Source: Rhizobium sp. C1 (GTDB lineage: Bacteria > Pseudomonadota > Alphaproteobacteria > Rhizobiales > Rhizobiaceae). From it: 64,000 nucleotides of DNA. This document shows positions 47,531 to 56,771 of the stretch, one piece after another. Location of the stretch: the NCBI RefSeq assembly GCF_021026335.1, contig NZ_JAJNCY010000001.1:186001-250000 (forward strand). Reading direction: 5' to 3'. The position numbers were made by a program, and so were the translations under genes. How positions within the stretch are numbered: the first letter of the stretch is position 1; the number at the start of each line of letters is the position of its first letter. The notes beneath the pieces were generated by a model. That model ran no database searches and was not told the origin of the DNA. It was given only the letters and a program-made list of their open reading frames with translations.

Positions 47531-48094
47531 TCAGCTGGCCGACGGCCAAACGACAGTGTTCCGGACCGCGCGAGCCGCATCCGCGTCAGCCGCTTCCGTA
47601 ATCGCCATGTTCGTCTGCATCCGGATCTTCTCGATCGCCGCTCCGATCGCGACCCAGGCCGTGTAGGCATCGATGACTGCACTTGCCACGCCGGAAGCCG
47701 TCGAGGCCGTGATGCCGACTTCGTTGGCGATCATCGGATAATCGGCAGCGTTTGGCTCTGTCGCGGCCAGGAATGCCCGCGCCTGGGCTAGCTTTTCCGT
47801 GTAAGTCATCGCCTGGCCTTCGCCGGCCGTGATGTAGCGCTTGCGTTCCGCCTCGGCCGCCGCGTTAATTTCCTCAATCAACGCCTGCTTAATCTGCCGC
47901 AGCTCGCCTTGCGTGGGCTCGATAGTCGGCGGCGATGAAAAAGCCCGACCGTCGTAAACATCGCCCGGTTTCACGGCATCGTGCGCGACCACGAAGTCCT
48001 GAGCGAGATCAGGATGATAGATATCGTCCGGATGAAACTTGCCAAGATCGACAACCTCGACAGCGACACCGTCCTTAATGCGCGCATAGAACAT
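47531..48094 (-). CDS. Tail fibre assembly-like protein
   Basis: A 187-aa protein. The N-terminal part (MFYARIKDGVAVEVVDLGKFHPDDIYHPDLAQDFV) resembles small phage proteins next to tail fibres. It is followed by a helical segment (PTQGELRQIKQALIEEINAAAEAERKRYI ... EKLAQARAFL) like DUF4376/tail-fibre-assembly proteins. It probably helps fold or attach the fibre encoded just upstream (7 nt away). The assignment rests on context and overall pattern. Confidence 0.6.
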   Translation of the reverse strand: MFYARIKDGVAVEVVDLGKFHPDDIYHPDLAQDFVVAHDAVKPGDVYDGRAFSSPPTIEPTQGELRQIKQALIEEINAAAEAERKRYITAGEGQAMTYTEKLAQARAFLAATEPNAADYPMIANEVGITASTASGVASAVIDAYTAWVAIGAAIEKIRMQTNMAITEAADADAARAVRNTVVWPSAS

Positions 48095-48101
48095 GATGAC
48101 C

Positions 48102-49217
48102 TCACAGAATATGGATGATGATGCCGCCGTTTGCGCCTCGGCCGCCATAGTTGCCGCCAGTCCCACCCGCGCCGCCACCGCCGCCGCCGGGCCACAAGCC
48201 ATCCACGCCCGGCCCCCCGGATGCCGGTGCTGGCGGCGCACCGAACGGTGATCCACCGCCTTGTCCGCCTATGCCTGTCCCATCGGAAGCGGCCGGCAAA
48301 GCCCCCGCGCCATTGCCACCGCGAATATTGATATCGCCGCCGATACCGATACCGCCCGTCGTCACATTGCCGTAAACGCCGAATTTTCCGTGCACACCGA
48401 CTTCTCCCGGCGTCGCCGAAAAATACGATCCGAAGGATGTCGTCTGGCCCGGCGCGCCGGGATTGCCGGGACTGCCGCCGAGACCTCCTGCACCATTGAC
48501 GTAAGGGATCACTTGGCCGGGAGTGACATCGATTTCCTTGTAGGCATAACCGCCCCCCGCACCCCCTGTCCCCTCGTAGCCGTTGTTCGTGTTCGATCCG
48601 CCGCCGCCGCCGGGGGCACCAGCCCACAGCTCAGGGCCTATCCGATAGACACCGGCCGGTACGGTGTAACTGCCAGGGCCGGGCGCACTGATCACCGTGA
48701 CACTGCTCGAAAAACGAGGGGCGAGCGGCACCGAAACCTGAACATTGGTGCCGTCGAAGATCGCCGTAACAATCGCGCCGCCTGGCAATTGACCCGGTTT
48801 AAGGGCGTTGTTGCCGAAGGCGACCAATGCCTTCGGCGAAAGGCCGTTCGGCGAGAGCGTGACGGCATCCGTATTCGGCGCGGCGATCTTCAGCCGCATC
48901 GGCACGCCGACCAGCTCGGTCCATGCGGCCGGCGCAGGCGACAAAGCAACCGTCAATGCGTTGGCCGTTCCTCCGACTTCAAAATAGTTCAGCCGCTGTG
49001 ACCGGATCGCCTTTGTAAGCTGGTTCCATTTGGTCCGATCGGCGACGAAACCGGCCGCTTCAATAACTGCGAGGATTTCTTCCTGCACGCTGTTCAGCCA
49101 GAGGGCGCTAACCCAGGTGCCTTCCTGGCTACCTGATCCGAAAGAAAGGATCTGATCCTGGAAGCCCTTCTTTCCACCGCCAAGGTCGATGGCATTGAAA
49201 CTGTCTATACGGTCCAT
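48102..49217 (-). CDS. Phage tail fibre with glycine-rich C-terminus
   Basis: A 371-aa protein. The N-terminal part (about 1-170) looks like tail-collar/fibre attachment sequence (MDRIDSFNAIDLGGGKKGFQDQ, VSALWLNSVQEEILAVIEAAG). From about residue 195 onwards it is very Gly-rich with many GGxGG repeats (over 40% Gly near the end). Such Gly-rich adhesin domains form polyglycine-II sandwiches in T-even and Mu-like phage fibres and contact host receptors. It ends in a hydrophobic tail, GGIIIHIL. Confidence 0.8.
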   Translation of the reverse strand: MDRIDSFNAIDLGGGKKGFQDQILSFGSGSQEGTWVSALWLNSVQEEILAVIEAAGFVADRTKWNQLTKAIRSQRLNYFEVGGTANALTVALSPAPAAWTELVGVPMRLKIAAPNTDAVTLSPNGLSPKALVAFGNNALKPGQLPGGAIVTAIFDGTNVQVSVPLAPRFSSSVTVISAPGPGSYTVPAGVYRIGPELWAGAPGGGGGSNTNNGYEGTGGAGGGYAYKEIDVTPGQVIPYVNGAGGLGGSPGNPGAPGQTTSFGSYFSATPGEVGVHGKFGVYGNVTTGGIGIGGDINIRGGNGAGALPAASDGTGIGGQGGGSPFGAPPAPASGGPGVDGLWPGGGGGGAGGTGGNYGGRGANGGIIIHIL

Positions 49218-49221
49218 CTAC

Positions 49222-49815
49222 TCAGGCTCCGGGATAATTGAAAATGAGGTTGCTGTGGGCCGGCTTGATCAGGTGAAAGTACTTTTCCAGATCGCCATTG
49301 ACCGAGAAGGCTGCGAGCGATTCCCCGGCCTGCGATTGGCCCGCTCTGAACGGGATGACCGGGAGGGCCGGCATGTTGACGCGCCAGGTGAATTGCTCGC
49401 CTTCCGCGATCAGCGGAGTTCCGGCGACCATCATCCCAGCGCGTGTCGGCCAGAACTCGTCGATGGTAATCGTGACGCCGAGCTTGGCTGCAATGCCGAT
49501 GTAATAGGGGATGCTCTGTCCGCCCTTGGCCGTCCAGCGCTGGTGTGCCAGCCTCTGCCTGTCGCCGATCGTCGCCACCCTGCGGTCTCGGCCGGCCGGG
49601 TCGGGACCAAGGACACGCTCGAAATCAGCAAGCTGCTTCACGGTCGTTCGCGGATCGATCTCGTCCATCATTTCAGCCGCCGCGTCCTCGGCATCTTTCA
49701 GGACGGTCGCAAAAGCGCGCATCACCAGGCCGAAGCCGCCCGTCACTTTCGGGACGGCAAAGCCGCGAGGGAGGCGCGCGAAGATTGTCCGGAGAATGTC
49801 GTCAACCGTTCTCAT
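49222..49815 (-). CDS. Baseplate protein gp48-like (YmfQ/DUF2313)
   Basis: A 197-aa YmfQ/DUF2313 protein, equivalent to Mu gp48, a baseplate component between the gp47 wedge and the fibre. Typical segments are RRVATIGDRQRLAHQRWTAKGG and IPYYIGIAAKLGVTITIDE. ATG 49815 overlaps the gp47 stop (ATGA, 4 nt); an in-frame ATG four codons earlier is less likely. It is followed by the fibre gene after 4 nt. Confidence 0.85.
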   Translation of the reverse strand: MRTVDDILRTIFARLPRGFAVPKVTGGFGLVMRAFATVLKDAEDAAAEMMDEIDPRTTVKQLADFERVLGPDPAGRDRRVATIGDRQRLAHQRWTAKGGQSIPYYIGIAAKLGVTITIDEFWPTRAGMMVAGTPLIAEGEQFTWRVNMPALPVIPFRAGQSQAGESLAAFSVNGDLEKYFHLIKPAHSNLIFNYPGA

Positions 49816-50963
49816 GGTGCCACCCATGTGATCGTCCCGGCGACGGGGTAGGTGTAATTGTCAAGCGTATAGCGGGCGGCCGGCACGACGAGGTCATGTG
49901 CATATTCGCCGTCAGCCGCCGAAATCTCTTCAGACAGACGCGAGCGCTCGATTGTCGCACCGATCGGGCTTTCATTGCCGTCGTCTTCCGGAGATCCAAG
50001 CACGGCCCAGAAGCGCTTGTAGGCTTCTGCGACCGCAGCCCTGGTCTTGGCATTGTCCGGTCGCAGTCGGATAGAAGCAGGTTGTGCCACGATGGCGGCG
50101 GCATGGACGCTCACCCGGGCCGTCACGGGACGGACACCCGTTGCTGTCCCGATCGCGCCGAGATAGGCAAGAATTGCCGCCCGCTCCGGATCGGTCGGCG
50201 ACCGGACGGTGCCGTCATCGTCCTTCATGGCAACGACAATACCGACAGAGCCGCGTCCGATCACCTCGGGAATGACCTTGACGGCGGCGACCTTGAACTT
50301 CGATTTCACCCAGGCGACATAATCATAGCCGGCACCACCCTGGGGCGGCTTGCGGATGTGTTCAACGACTGCGGCCTGCAGCTCTTCCCAGGTGCTTTCG
50401 TCTGCGCCACCGGCAAAGGCGGTTGTGATCTCGATCGAGGTGACATCGGGGTTCGGCTCGACGGTGGCGAGCTTGATCCCGGCCTCGTAGTTATAGGCAG
50501 CGCCTGCGCCGGCAGCTGTGGCGGATACGACAACCGTTCCGCCTACGCCAATCGTAGCGGCGGCATCGGTCAACCAGATCAGCCCTTCGCTCGACGACAT
50601 CTCCAGCCCGGCCGGAATAGGTGCCCCCGGCGTTCCCGTGATCGTCACCGATCCAACGGCAAAGTCCGCCTCGCGCCCATCGACATTCCAGATGCTCGCA
50701 TGCCGATAGACCTGCTCCTCTTCGGCTGTGTCAGGGAAATACTGCCGGCCCCACCAGGCGACGTGATCGTGGATGGCGCGGATCTCCGGCGCGACGGATC
50801 GGAAAACAAGCGCGAGCATGCCGCGCGCCGACCGCACCGCGAACGAAAGCTTCTGCGCCGACCATGTGACGCCCTTGGCGGAAAACACCGCGTCCGCGCC
50901 GGCCTCGAAAGCCGTGGCGCAGCGCTCAGCCAGTGTTTTGAGGGATGGGATTGTTATCGGCAT
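49812..50963 (-). CDS. Baseplate J/gp47 family protein
   Basis: A 383-aa baseplate wedge protein of the Mu gp47/P2 gpJ family. Characteristic blocks include GSVTITGTPGAPIPAGLEMSSSEGLIW, TAAGAGAAYNYEAGIKL and GAGYDYVAWVKSKFKVAAVKVIPEVIGRGSVGIVVAM. The start overlaps the gp46 stop by 1 nt and its stop overlaps the gp48 start by 4 nt. Confidence 0.92.
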   Translation of the reverse strand: MPITIPSLKTLAERCATAFEAGADAVFSAKGVTWSAQKLSFAVRSARGMLALVFRSVAPEIRAIHDHVAWWGRQYFPDTAEEEQVYRHASIWNVDGREADFAVGSVTITGTPGAPIPAGLEMSSSEGLIWLTDAAATIGVGGTVVVSATAAGAGAAYNYEAGIKLATVEPNPDVTSIEITTAFAGGADESTWEELQAAVVEHIRKPPQGGAGYDYVAWVKSKFKVAAVKVIPEVIGRGSVGIVVAMKDDDGTVRSPTDPERAAILAYLGAIGTATGVRPVTARVSVHAAAIVAQPASIRLRPDNAKTRAAVAEAYKRFWAVLGSPEDDGNESPIGATIERSRLSEEISAADGEYAHDLVVPAARYTLDNYTYPVAGTITWVAP

Positions 50964-51421
50964 CAGGTGACCCTCTTGCCGGCCGTGATCTCGTCGTCAC
51001 CCGTTGCTACACGCCACCGGAGAAGGCCGCGCGCCGCCCACCATGCCTCGATCTCGGCGGGCGATCCGGTCTGGGCCTTCGCCCAGGTCGTGCCTTCGCC
51101 GAGCCAGTATTCGGCGAGCAGGCGCGTTTCTTCGGTCTGTTTTGCCCGACCGAGCAACCACATCCGACAGCCCTGAAATTCGCCAAAGCGGTCGCAGGCA
51201 TCAAGGACGGAGCCGCGCCGCTGATAATAGGTGTCCGGCCGGTAGAGATTGGTGACGCCATCCGGCAGCTCATCGCCCTCGGCTGCGCGCCGATCGAGCC
51301 CGATCGACAGCAGCAAGGGCGTCTCGGCCGTCACGTCGATCGACAGGTCGCCGTCGTCCGCGAACGCGAGGTCGCAGGTTTGGGTCAGATCGTCAAAAGA
51401 GAGAGCCAGGTCACAAAACAT
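50963..51421 (-). CDS. Phage gp46-like baseplate protein
   Basis: A 152-aa protein of the Mu gp46 family, a small baseplate wedge component (gp25-like). Recognisable parts are LAFADDGDLSIDVTAETPLLLSIGLDRRA, TYYQRRGSVLDACDRFGEFQG and WWAARGLLRWRV. Together with gp45, gp47 and gp48 it forms the Mu-type baseplate module. It lies 84 nt after the gp45 gene; that gap holds a hairpin also found after gpG. Confidence 0.88.
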   Translation of the reverse strand: MFCDLALSFDDLTQTCDLAFADDGDLSIDVTAETPLLLSIGLDRRAAEGDELPDGVTNLYRPDTYYQRRGSVLDACDRFGEFQGCRMWLLGRAKQTEETRLLAEYWLGEGTTWAKAQTGSPAEIEAWWAARGLLRWRVATGDDEITAGKRVT

Positions 51422-51454
51422 GCCGGGCAGATTGCCCGCGCGCGCGCGACCACG

Positions 51455-51477
51455 TCATGACCGCCCAGGCGGTCGGG
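51455..51477 (-). repeat. Prophage intergenic hairpin, copy 1
   Basis: GACCGCC and GGCGGTC form a perfect stem in the gap between the gp45 and gp46 genes. The 23-nt block is identical at 20 positions to 63533-63555. Another partial copy of the flank (GGTCGGGTCA) occurs at 51499-51508 at the gp45 stop. Confidence 0.6.
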
Positions 51478-51505
51478 CTTGTCGATGGCCGCAATGGAGG
51501 TCGGG

Positions 51506-52063
51506 TCAGTCCATCAAGGGCGTGGGAGGTGGGCCGCCGGTGTGATTGTGGACATTATACTTGTCGCGCATTTCCTGCATGGTTCCGGCATGGTCCTTGA
51601 CGTCGCCAGTCGCCTCAATGTCGCCCTCGACCTTCAGGATCTGCGCGGTGATGAAGACGCCGGCGTCAGTTTTGATCGTGATCTGCTGTCCCGACTTCAA
51701 GGTCATCTCGCCGCCGGCTCCGAGAACGAACTTGTCTCCAGCGGCATTGTAGAGGCCGACCTCGTTTTCGTCCAGCTTTCCCATCCTGGCGGAGGGGTTG
51801 GCGACCGGCATCAGCATGATATCGCCCTCGTCGCCTCCCAAAGCGAGCGCCAGACCCAGCGCCCCATCACCAACATGGCTGGCAAAGCCATAGGGCTGCA
51901 TGACCTCAATGCCATCCCGCCAGACACCGTCAGCGACTTCGATGCTCGCGGTCTGTGTCTTTCCGCCGTCATTCACGTTCTTCATCGTCACGCGGCGCAT
52001 CATCCCACGGATGATGTTGTGCAGCTCCTGAATTTGTGCGCGCAGCTCAGCGATCTCGCTCAT
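51506..52063 (-). CDS. Baseplate assembly/spike protein gp45-like (gpV)
   Basis: A 185-aa Mu gp45-like protein: the OB-fold spike that pierces the outer membrane. The N-terminal helix IAELRAQIQELHNIIRGMMRR is followed by an OB domain (GIEVMQPYGFASHVGDGALGLALALGGDEGD). A beta-helix-like tail (GGEMTLKSGQQITIKTDAGVFITAQILKVEGDIEATGDV) ends with HNHTGGP. The HNH-like His pair near the C-terminus may bind an iron atom as in other spikes. ATG 52063 overlaps the gpP stop. Confidence 0.88.
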   Translation of the reverse strand: MSEIAELRAQIQELHNIIRGMMRRVTMKNVNDGGKTQTASIEVADGVWRDGIEVMQPYGFASHVGDGALGLALALGGDEGDIMLMPVANPSARMGKLDENEVGLYNAAGDKFVLGAGGEMTLKSGQQITIKTDAGVFITAQILKVEGDIEATGDVKDHAGTMQEMRDKYNVHNHTGGPPPTPLMD

Positions 52064-53277
52064 CAAAGTCTCTCCGCTGTCGTGTCGAGCTTGCCGCTCG
52101 CCTTGTTCGTCCGGCTCTTCGCGCCCTTGCCGCCCGTCGTGCCACCGCCCTTGCTCTTGGCGAAGGCTTCGGGGCTGGTCACCGTCAGTTCCGTATCCAT
52201 CGCCTCGTCCTCGGTCTCGTGGAGCCGGACCTTGGAAATCAGCATGTCGCGATCGATAGCGTTATACCTGTCCTTCACGGGTGCGATCGTGTTCGGTCGC
52301 CATAGCTCGCCATCTACATCATGGCCGTAAACGACATAGGTGATCTGCTCGCCCTTGCCGCGCGCGGTATTGCGCCGCCACTCGGCCTCTTCCTGGGCGC
52401 TCATCTGCTCGGCCTTGGTGCGCGCCAGATAGACCTTCGGCCGGTAGCCCTCGACCTCTTCGTCCTTCGCCACGCCCTTGGCGACCGTGCCTTTGCGCTC
52501 CTGTTTGGTGGCCTCGCCATCGCCGCCGGCGCGCGCAGCTGGCGTCAACGGCTCGGCCGTCTTGTCAAGCGCCGCGTCACCCTTGCGTTCCTTGCCGGCC
52601 TTCTCATGTTGGCCGTGGACGATGGTTTCCGAGAAGCGGCCGGTGCAATCCTCACCCATCGAGACAGACTTGACGTTGCCCGGCGCGTTGATTGCGCCGG
52701 CGGCCTTCTTCGACCCGGCGCGTGTGATGACGATATTGCCGATCCCGTCGGACATGGCGAGCGCCTGGCGCTGACGCGCTCCCTTTTCGATTGCCCGATG
52801 CGCGGTCTCGGCGAGATCCAGCGAATACCTGGGGAACGGCTCGCCCGTGTCGATCTCGCTGCGGACGCCGAGGCCATAGGGTGCAGCAATCTTTTTCGCC
52901 GCATCTTCCAGCTTGACGTTCTTGAACTCGGCCGGGCCTTTGGTCATGGCAGCGCAATCGACCATATCGCCGGCCTTGCAACGGCCCGAGAGCGTGATCT
53001 CGGCCGTCTGATCCGAGAACTCGCTCGACCGCTTCTCGATCTTGCCGACAAGCACGAGCTGGCCGCTGACCGTGATCTTCACCTTCTTCTGTGCTTTCAA
53101 TCGCGCGTTCCACGGCCCGAGCGCGGCCACAAGGGCATCCGCGTTCGCCTCCTGGTCGCGGCAGGTGAAGGAGAAGGACGCGGAAAAGTCTTCCATATCG
53201 AGGGAGACTTCCTTCTCCTTCGCGCCTTTGAACTCACGCCCCTCGATCCAGATGCGGATGCCTTTTTCCCCGATCAT
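52063..53277 (-). CDS. Baseplate hub protein gpP-like
   Basis: A 404-aa protein equivalent to Mu gpP (gpD/hub family), the central baseplate hub to which the spike attaches. The N-terminus (IRIWIEGREFKGAKEKEVSLDMEDFSASFSF) and GFxxx-type beta segments (KVKITVSGQLVLVGKIEKRSSEFSDQTAEITLSGR) fit. Highly charged Lys/Glu-rich stretches at about 245-300 are unusual. ATG 53277 overlaps the gpN stop by 4 nt. Confidence 0.85.
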   Translation of the reverse strand: MIGEKGIRIWIEGREFKGAKEKEVSLDMEDFSASFSFTCRDQEANADALVAALGPWNARLKAQKKVKITVSGQLVLVGKIEKRSSEFSDQTAEITLSGRCKAGDMVDCAAMTKGPAEFKNVKLEDAAKKIAAPYGLGVRSEIDTGEPFPRYSLDLAETAHRAIEKGARQRQALAMSDGIGNIVITRAGSKKAAGAINAPGNVKSVSMGEDCTGRFSETIVHGQHEKAGKERKGDAALDKTAEPLTPAARAGGDGEATKQERKGTVAKGVAKDEEVEGYRPKVYLARTKAEQMSAQEEAEWRRNTARGKGEQITYVVYGHDVDGELWRPNTIAPVKDRYNAIDRDMLISKVRLHETEDEAMDTELTVTSPEAFAKSKGGGTTGGKGAKSRTNKASGKLDTTAERL

Positions 53278-54506
53278 GGCTTGATGACCCTGATCTTTCC
53301 GGGCTTCATCGCGGCCGGGTGGCGCGGCCGGTTGCGTCGGACGATATCGGCATAGACAGCCTCGACGATCGCCGGGTTGTCGCCGGCGACGTGGTTGGCG
53401 AGCACCCAGGCATCAACCGGCCGATCGGTTTCGAAGACCAGCGTCTGCGGTAGCCGGCCGATGATCTCGTTGACGGTGCCGGTGATCTCCGCCTGGAGCG
53501 CGTAAAGCTGCCGGATAATCTCGGCCATCTCGCCGGCATAGGCGCTATTCGAAAGGAGATCGGCCGTCTCGGCAAGTCCGGAGAGACATTCCAACGCCTG
53601 ATTGCGGGCGGTCAGCGCCGCATCAGTGCTCTCGAAAGACCAGTAGTCGATCTGGGACACGGCCTGGATGACGACATGGATGGACGCAGCAAAGAGCAAC
53701 GCCTGGTCCGGCGCGGACGGCGCATCTGCCACTTCGCCCTTGAGCGCGGTGGCGACCCGTACGCCGAGGGCAAAGAGCGCCTCCGCCGGCGGCGCGGCTT
53801 CGGCAGTGCTCTCCTCGGCCTCAGAGACCCAAGGCTTGATCGTCGCGTCGCCGATCATGGCTGCGGCCGTCACGACAACAGCGTCCAAAGCGGTGGGCGT
53901 GTCGGCCGTCGCGCGGGAGACCTGCGCCTTGAGACGCGGCACGAACCGGCGCGAGCTGCTCACCGGCTGCAGGTTCGACATTGTCTGCTTGATGATCCGC
54001 AGCGACCTGGTCGTAGCCCGCGAGCGCGCAGCCGAAATCGTGCGCTTCTCCACCGAGGACGAGAGCGATGTGGCAAGTGTGACCAGAGCCACGACGATCG
54101 AGGCAATGCCGAAAAGCCCGCTCAAGCCCGCTTCAAATCCGCTTCCAACCAGCTCGAAACGCGCCTGGAAGCGCACGATCCGCATTTCCCGGTCGGAATA
54201 GTTGATGGTCGCCGGTTCAGTGAGGATAACCATCATCGGGCCACGGAACGGATGCACCAGCATGGCCGGGCCCTGCGTTTCGAAAGCCGCTTCCAGGGCT
54301 GCGGCCTGGGCGAGATAGTCGTCGCCGATGATCAGGCCGTCGATCGAGATCTCGCGCGGCGCGCGGCCGAAATCGTCATAGGCCGCATCATCGACACCAG
54401 GCAGAAATGTCCGCGCCACTCGGCGGCCGGGTCGCGATGATGCGGTCGGAACGTAAAACGCGATCCCCCGATAAGAACCGCTGACGAGGCCGGGCAACGG
54501 TGCCAT
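53274..54506 (-). CDS. DNA circularisation/gpN-like tail protein
   Basis: A 410-aa protein with the N-terminal DNA_circ_N domain of the Mu gpN family (GIAFYVPTASSRPGRRVARTFLPGVDDAAYDDFGRAPREISIDG). In Mu, gpN is a baseplate/tail tip protein; the DNA-circularisation name is historical. The C-terminal half is helical. The start ATG 54506 overlaps the tape measure stop (TAATG). Confidence 0.85.
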   Translation of the reverse strand: MAPLPGLVSGSYRGIAFYVPTASSRPGRRVARTFLPGVDDAAYDDFGRAPREISIDGLIIGDDYLAQAAALEAAFETQGPAMLVHPFRGPMMVILTEPATINYSDREMRIVRFQARFELVGSGFEAGLSGLFGIASIVVALVTLATSLSSSVEKRTISAARSRATTRSLRIIKQTMSNLQPVSSSRRFVPRLKAQVSRATADTPTALDAVVVTAAAMIGDATIKPWVSEAEESTAEAAPPAEALFALGVRVATALKGEVADAPSAPDQALLFAASIHVVIQAVSQIDYWSFESTDAALTARNQALECLSGLAETADLLSNSAYAGEMAEIIRQLYALQAEITGTVNEIIGRLPQTLVFETDRPVDAWVLANHVAGDNPAIVEAVYADIVRRNRPRHPAAMKPGKIRVIKP

Positions 54507-56614
54507 TACGGTGCTCCAACGGACTTGCCGGTATTGATGCCGCTATTCTTCGCGCCGCTGGTCTGGACGCTCTGCCCGGTAACGGTCGTGCCGGGTGCGG
54601 CCTTGACCGTCGTGGTAACATCGACGCTGACATTCTGGTTGGCTGGCTGCTCGGCCTTGGTCGCCGGTTGTGGGGTTCCGGGCGGTCCGCCGCCGCCGAG
54701 CCAGGAAGGCAGCGATGGCCAGCTGATGATGCCGGACAGGTCAATCTTCCCGATTGCCGCCAGGATCCGCGAGGGCAGGCTGCTGAACCACTCAATCAGC
54801 CCGTCTACCGCGGACTTGATCCCGTTGACGATCGAATCGCCGAGGTCTCGCCCCAGTTGGTTGAAGGAGGCCAGGTCAGCAGCGGAATACTGCTTCATCG
54901 AAAACATGCTGCCGAAGTCGATCCCGCTGAAGAACGACTTCAGGTCGTTCCACCAGGCCGTCATTGTCGTTTTCATGCCATCGAGCAGGGGGCCGAGCTT
55001 GGACGTTTCCAGGCCGATGGCAGAGAAGAACCACTGGAATGACGAGACGGTCGCTTCAAACGGTCCCTTGAACGATGATGCGAAGCCCGTGACGAACGCC
55101 TGTATGGGTTGCCAGTAGCGATAGATTGCGAAGGAAAGAGCCGCTACCGCCGCGATCGTCGCCCAGATCGGCGCGGATATGCCCGCGAGAGCGCCGCCAA
55201 CCGCGCCCAACGCGGCGGGGATGAAGGAAAGTGCCGTCCAAAGCAAGCGCAGCGGCCCAGCAAGCAGGGAGAGACCGCCGGAGATAATCGGCGCGACGAC
55301 GCCAAGCACACCCAGAGCCGCAGCAGCGGCCACTGCGGCCCCGCCGAGCGACAGCATATGGCGCACCATGCCGCCCGTGCGTTCGTCCGTTTCGCGAAGC
55401 CACTTAAGGGCTTCGATCAGGTGCTGGTTGATCGCCGGAAGCCAGACGCCGAAGGCGAGTCCGACTTCCCGAACGGCCTGGACACCGATCTCCTGGAAGA
55501 TCATGAACTGGCGATTGAGCCCCTGAATCTGGGTCTCGAAATCCGCCTGCGAATTCGCGCCTGTTGCCTTCGCGACGTCTTCCTTGATTTGTTTGTATTC
55601 CTCCAGGTGTGCGAGGAATGGAATGAGGAAGTCGAGAACCTGCTGATCCTGGAAGAGTTCACCAAGCTTGCCGGCGCCATGAATTTTTTCGAGCTGCTCG
55701 CGCACATAGCCCAGCGCTTCCGCACCCGAAAGACCGTTGGCCTTTGCCTTATCCATGAGGCCCTGTATTTCCTTTGCGGAAACGCCCGTCAGCTTCATGA
55801 TCTTCTGGATGACCGCCTCGATCGGGTTGATGCCCTTCGTGGCCGCATCCTGCATCACCGCCTGGATATCGACACCGGCTTCCTTGAACGTCTTGACGGT
55901 GACGGGTGCAAGGATCTTCGAGAGGAAGTTCTTGAGGTTGTTTGCAGCCTCGGCAGGTTCGGACGTACCTTTCATGGCGATCTGCAGGGCTGCGCCCAGG
56001 AAGTTCACGGCCTCGCGTCCGGTTACCCCGAACTTGGCAACCTGCGATGTCAGTGTCGGGAAATAGCGAGCCATTTCCTTGAACTCGAATGAGCCCGCCT
56101 TGGCCGAAACGATCAGCCCGGCGATGGAGCTATCCATCTGATCAGCCGGTATCCGGAGCGTTTGCATCAGCGATATTGCCACGCCAGCGACATCCTCGAA
56201 CTGTGCGTTGGCAGCCGTTGCATTTTTGGCGATCGCGCCGAGAGAGGTCTCCACCGATGCGCGATCGAGGCCGGCGGCAATCATCTTGCCAGCGCCGGCG
56301 GCTATCGTGTCGGAGAACTGGCCATAGGTGAAGGACAGCCCCTCGTATTGCGCCTTCTGCTGGTTGACGAAATCGAATGCCGCCTTGTGCGTCAGCTCGG
56401 CTGTGGTTGCTATATCCAGGAGCTTCTGTTGGAACTCGGCCGCCTGCGCAATCGGCGCGGTGAACGAGATGGCGGCAAGCGCCGTCCCGACAAGTCCGAT
56501 CTTGCGGATCGTATCTGTAAAACCCTTCACGACGCCGGTCGCGCGCTTGAGCGGTCCGGACAGCAGGTCTTTCAGCCGGACGAGAACGTCGAGCGCCATG
56601 TTCCGTCCGGACAT
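54506..56614 (-). CDS. Tail tape measure protein (TP901 family)
   Basis: A 702-aa tape measure protein. The N-terminal TP901 domain (about 60-400) contains FGQFSDTIAAGAGKMIAAGLDRAS-like and GAALQIAMKGTSEPAEAANNLKNFLSKI segments. Three or four hydrophobic helices lie in the middle (about 435-500), and the C-terminus is Pro/Thr-rich. It sets tail length. By the usual rule of about 0.15 nm per residue it would give a tail near 100 nm, typical for Mu-like phages. It starts 1 nt after the stop of the frameshifted gp41 extension. Confidence 0.92.
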   Translation of the reverse strand: MSGRNMALDVLVRLKDLLSGPLKRATGVVKGFTDTIRKIGLVGTALAAISFTAPIAQAAEFQQKLLDIATTAELTHKAAFDFVNQQKAQYEGLSFTYGQFSDTIAAGAGKMIAAGLDRASVETSLGAIAKNATAANAQFEDVAGVAISLMQTLRIPADQMDSSIAGLIVSAKAGSFEFKEMARYFPTLTSQVAKFGVTGREAVNFLGAALQIAMKGTSEPAEAANNLKNFLSKILAPVTVKTFKEAGVDIQAVMQDAATKGINPIEAVIQKIMKLTGVSAKEIQGLMDKAKANGLSGAEALGYVREQLEKIHGAGKLGELFQDQQVLDFLIPFLAHLEEYKQIKEDVAKATGANSQADFETQIQGLNRQFMIFQEIGVQAVREVGLAFGVWLPAINQHLIEALKWLRETDERTGGMVRHMLSLGGAAVAAAAALGVLGVVAPIISGGLSLLAGPLRLLWTALSFIPAALGAVGGALAGISAPIWATIAAVAALSFAIYRYWQPIQAFVTGFASSFKGPFEATVSSFQWFFSAIGLETSKLGPLLDGMKTTMTAWWNDLKSFFSGIDFGSMFSMKQYSAADLASFNQLGRDLGDSIVNGIKSAVDGLIEWFSSLPSRILAAIGKIDLSGIISWPSLPSWLGGGGPPGTPQPATKAEQPANQNVSVDVTTTVKAAPGTTVTGQSVQTSGAKNSGINTGKSVGAP

Positions 56615-56615
56615 T

Positions 56616-56771
56616 TCAGCTTTCCTCTTTAAGAGATCGTCGCCAGCTCATGACCGCATTCCACCAGAAGGTCAGGTCATGCACGTCCATGTCGAGAATG
56701 CTGGCCGCCGAGAACCCTGTCTCGTCGGCCAGCATGCCCATCATCACGTTCGTGTTTTCTGGCCACGGGTC
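56616..56771 (-). CDS. -1 frameshift extension of the tail assembly chaperone
   Basis: At 56777-56771 the minus strand reads T TTT TTG, a classical X-XXY-YYZ slippery heptamer, nine codons before the gp41 stop. A -1 shift there opens a frame of 51 residues (DPWPENTNVMMGMLADETGF ... MSWRRSLKEES) that ends at 56616, 1 nt before the tape measure ATG. The frame has no good start of its own and codon use is coding-like. This matches the gpG/gpGT-type tail assembly chaperones conserved in tailed phages. The product would be about 195 aa. Confidence 0.85.
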   Translation of the reverse strand, partial: DPWPENTNVMMGMLADETGFSAASILDMDVHDLTFWWNAVMSWRRSLKEES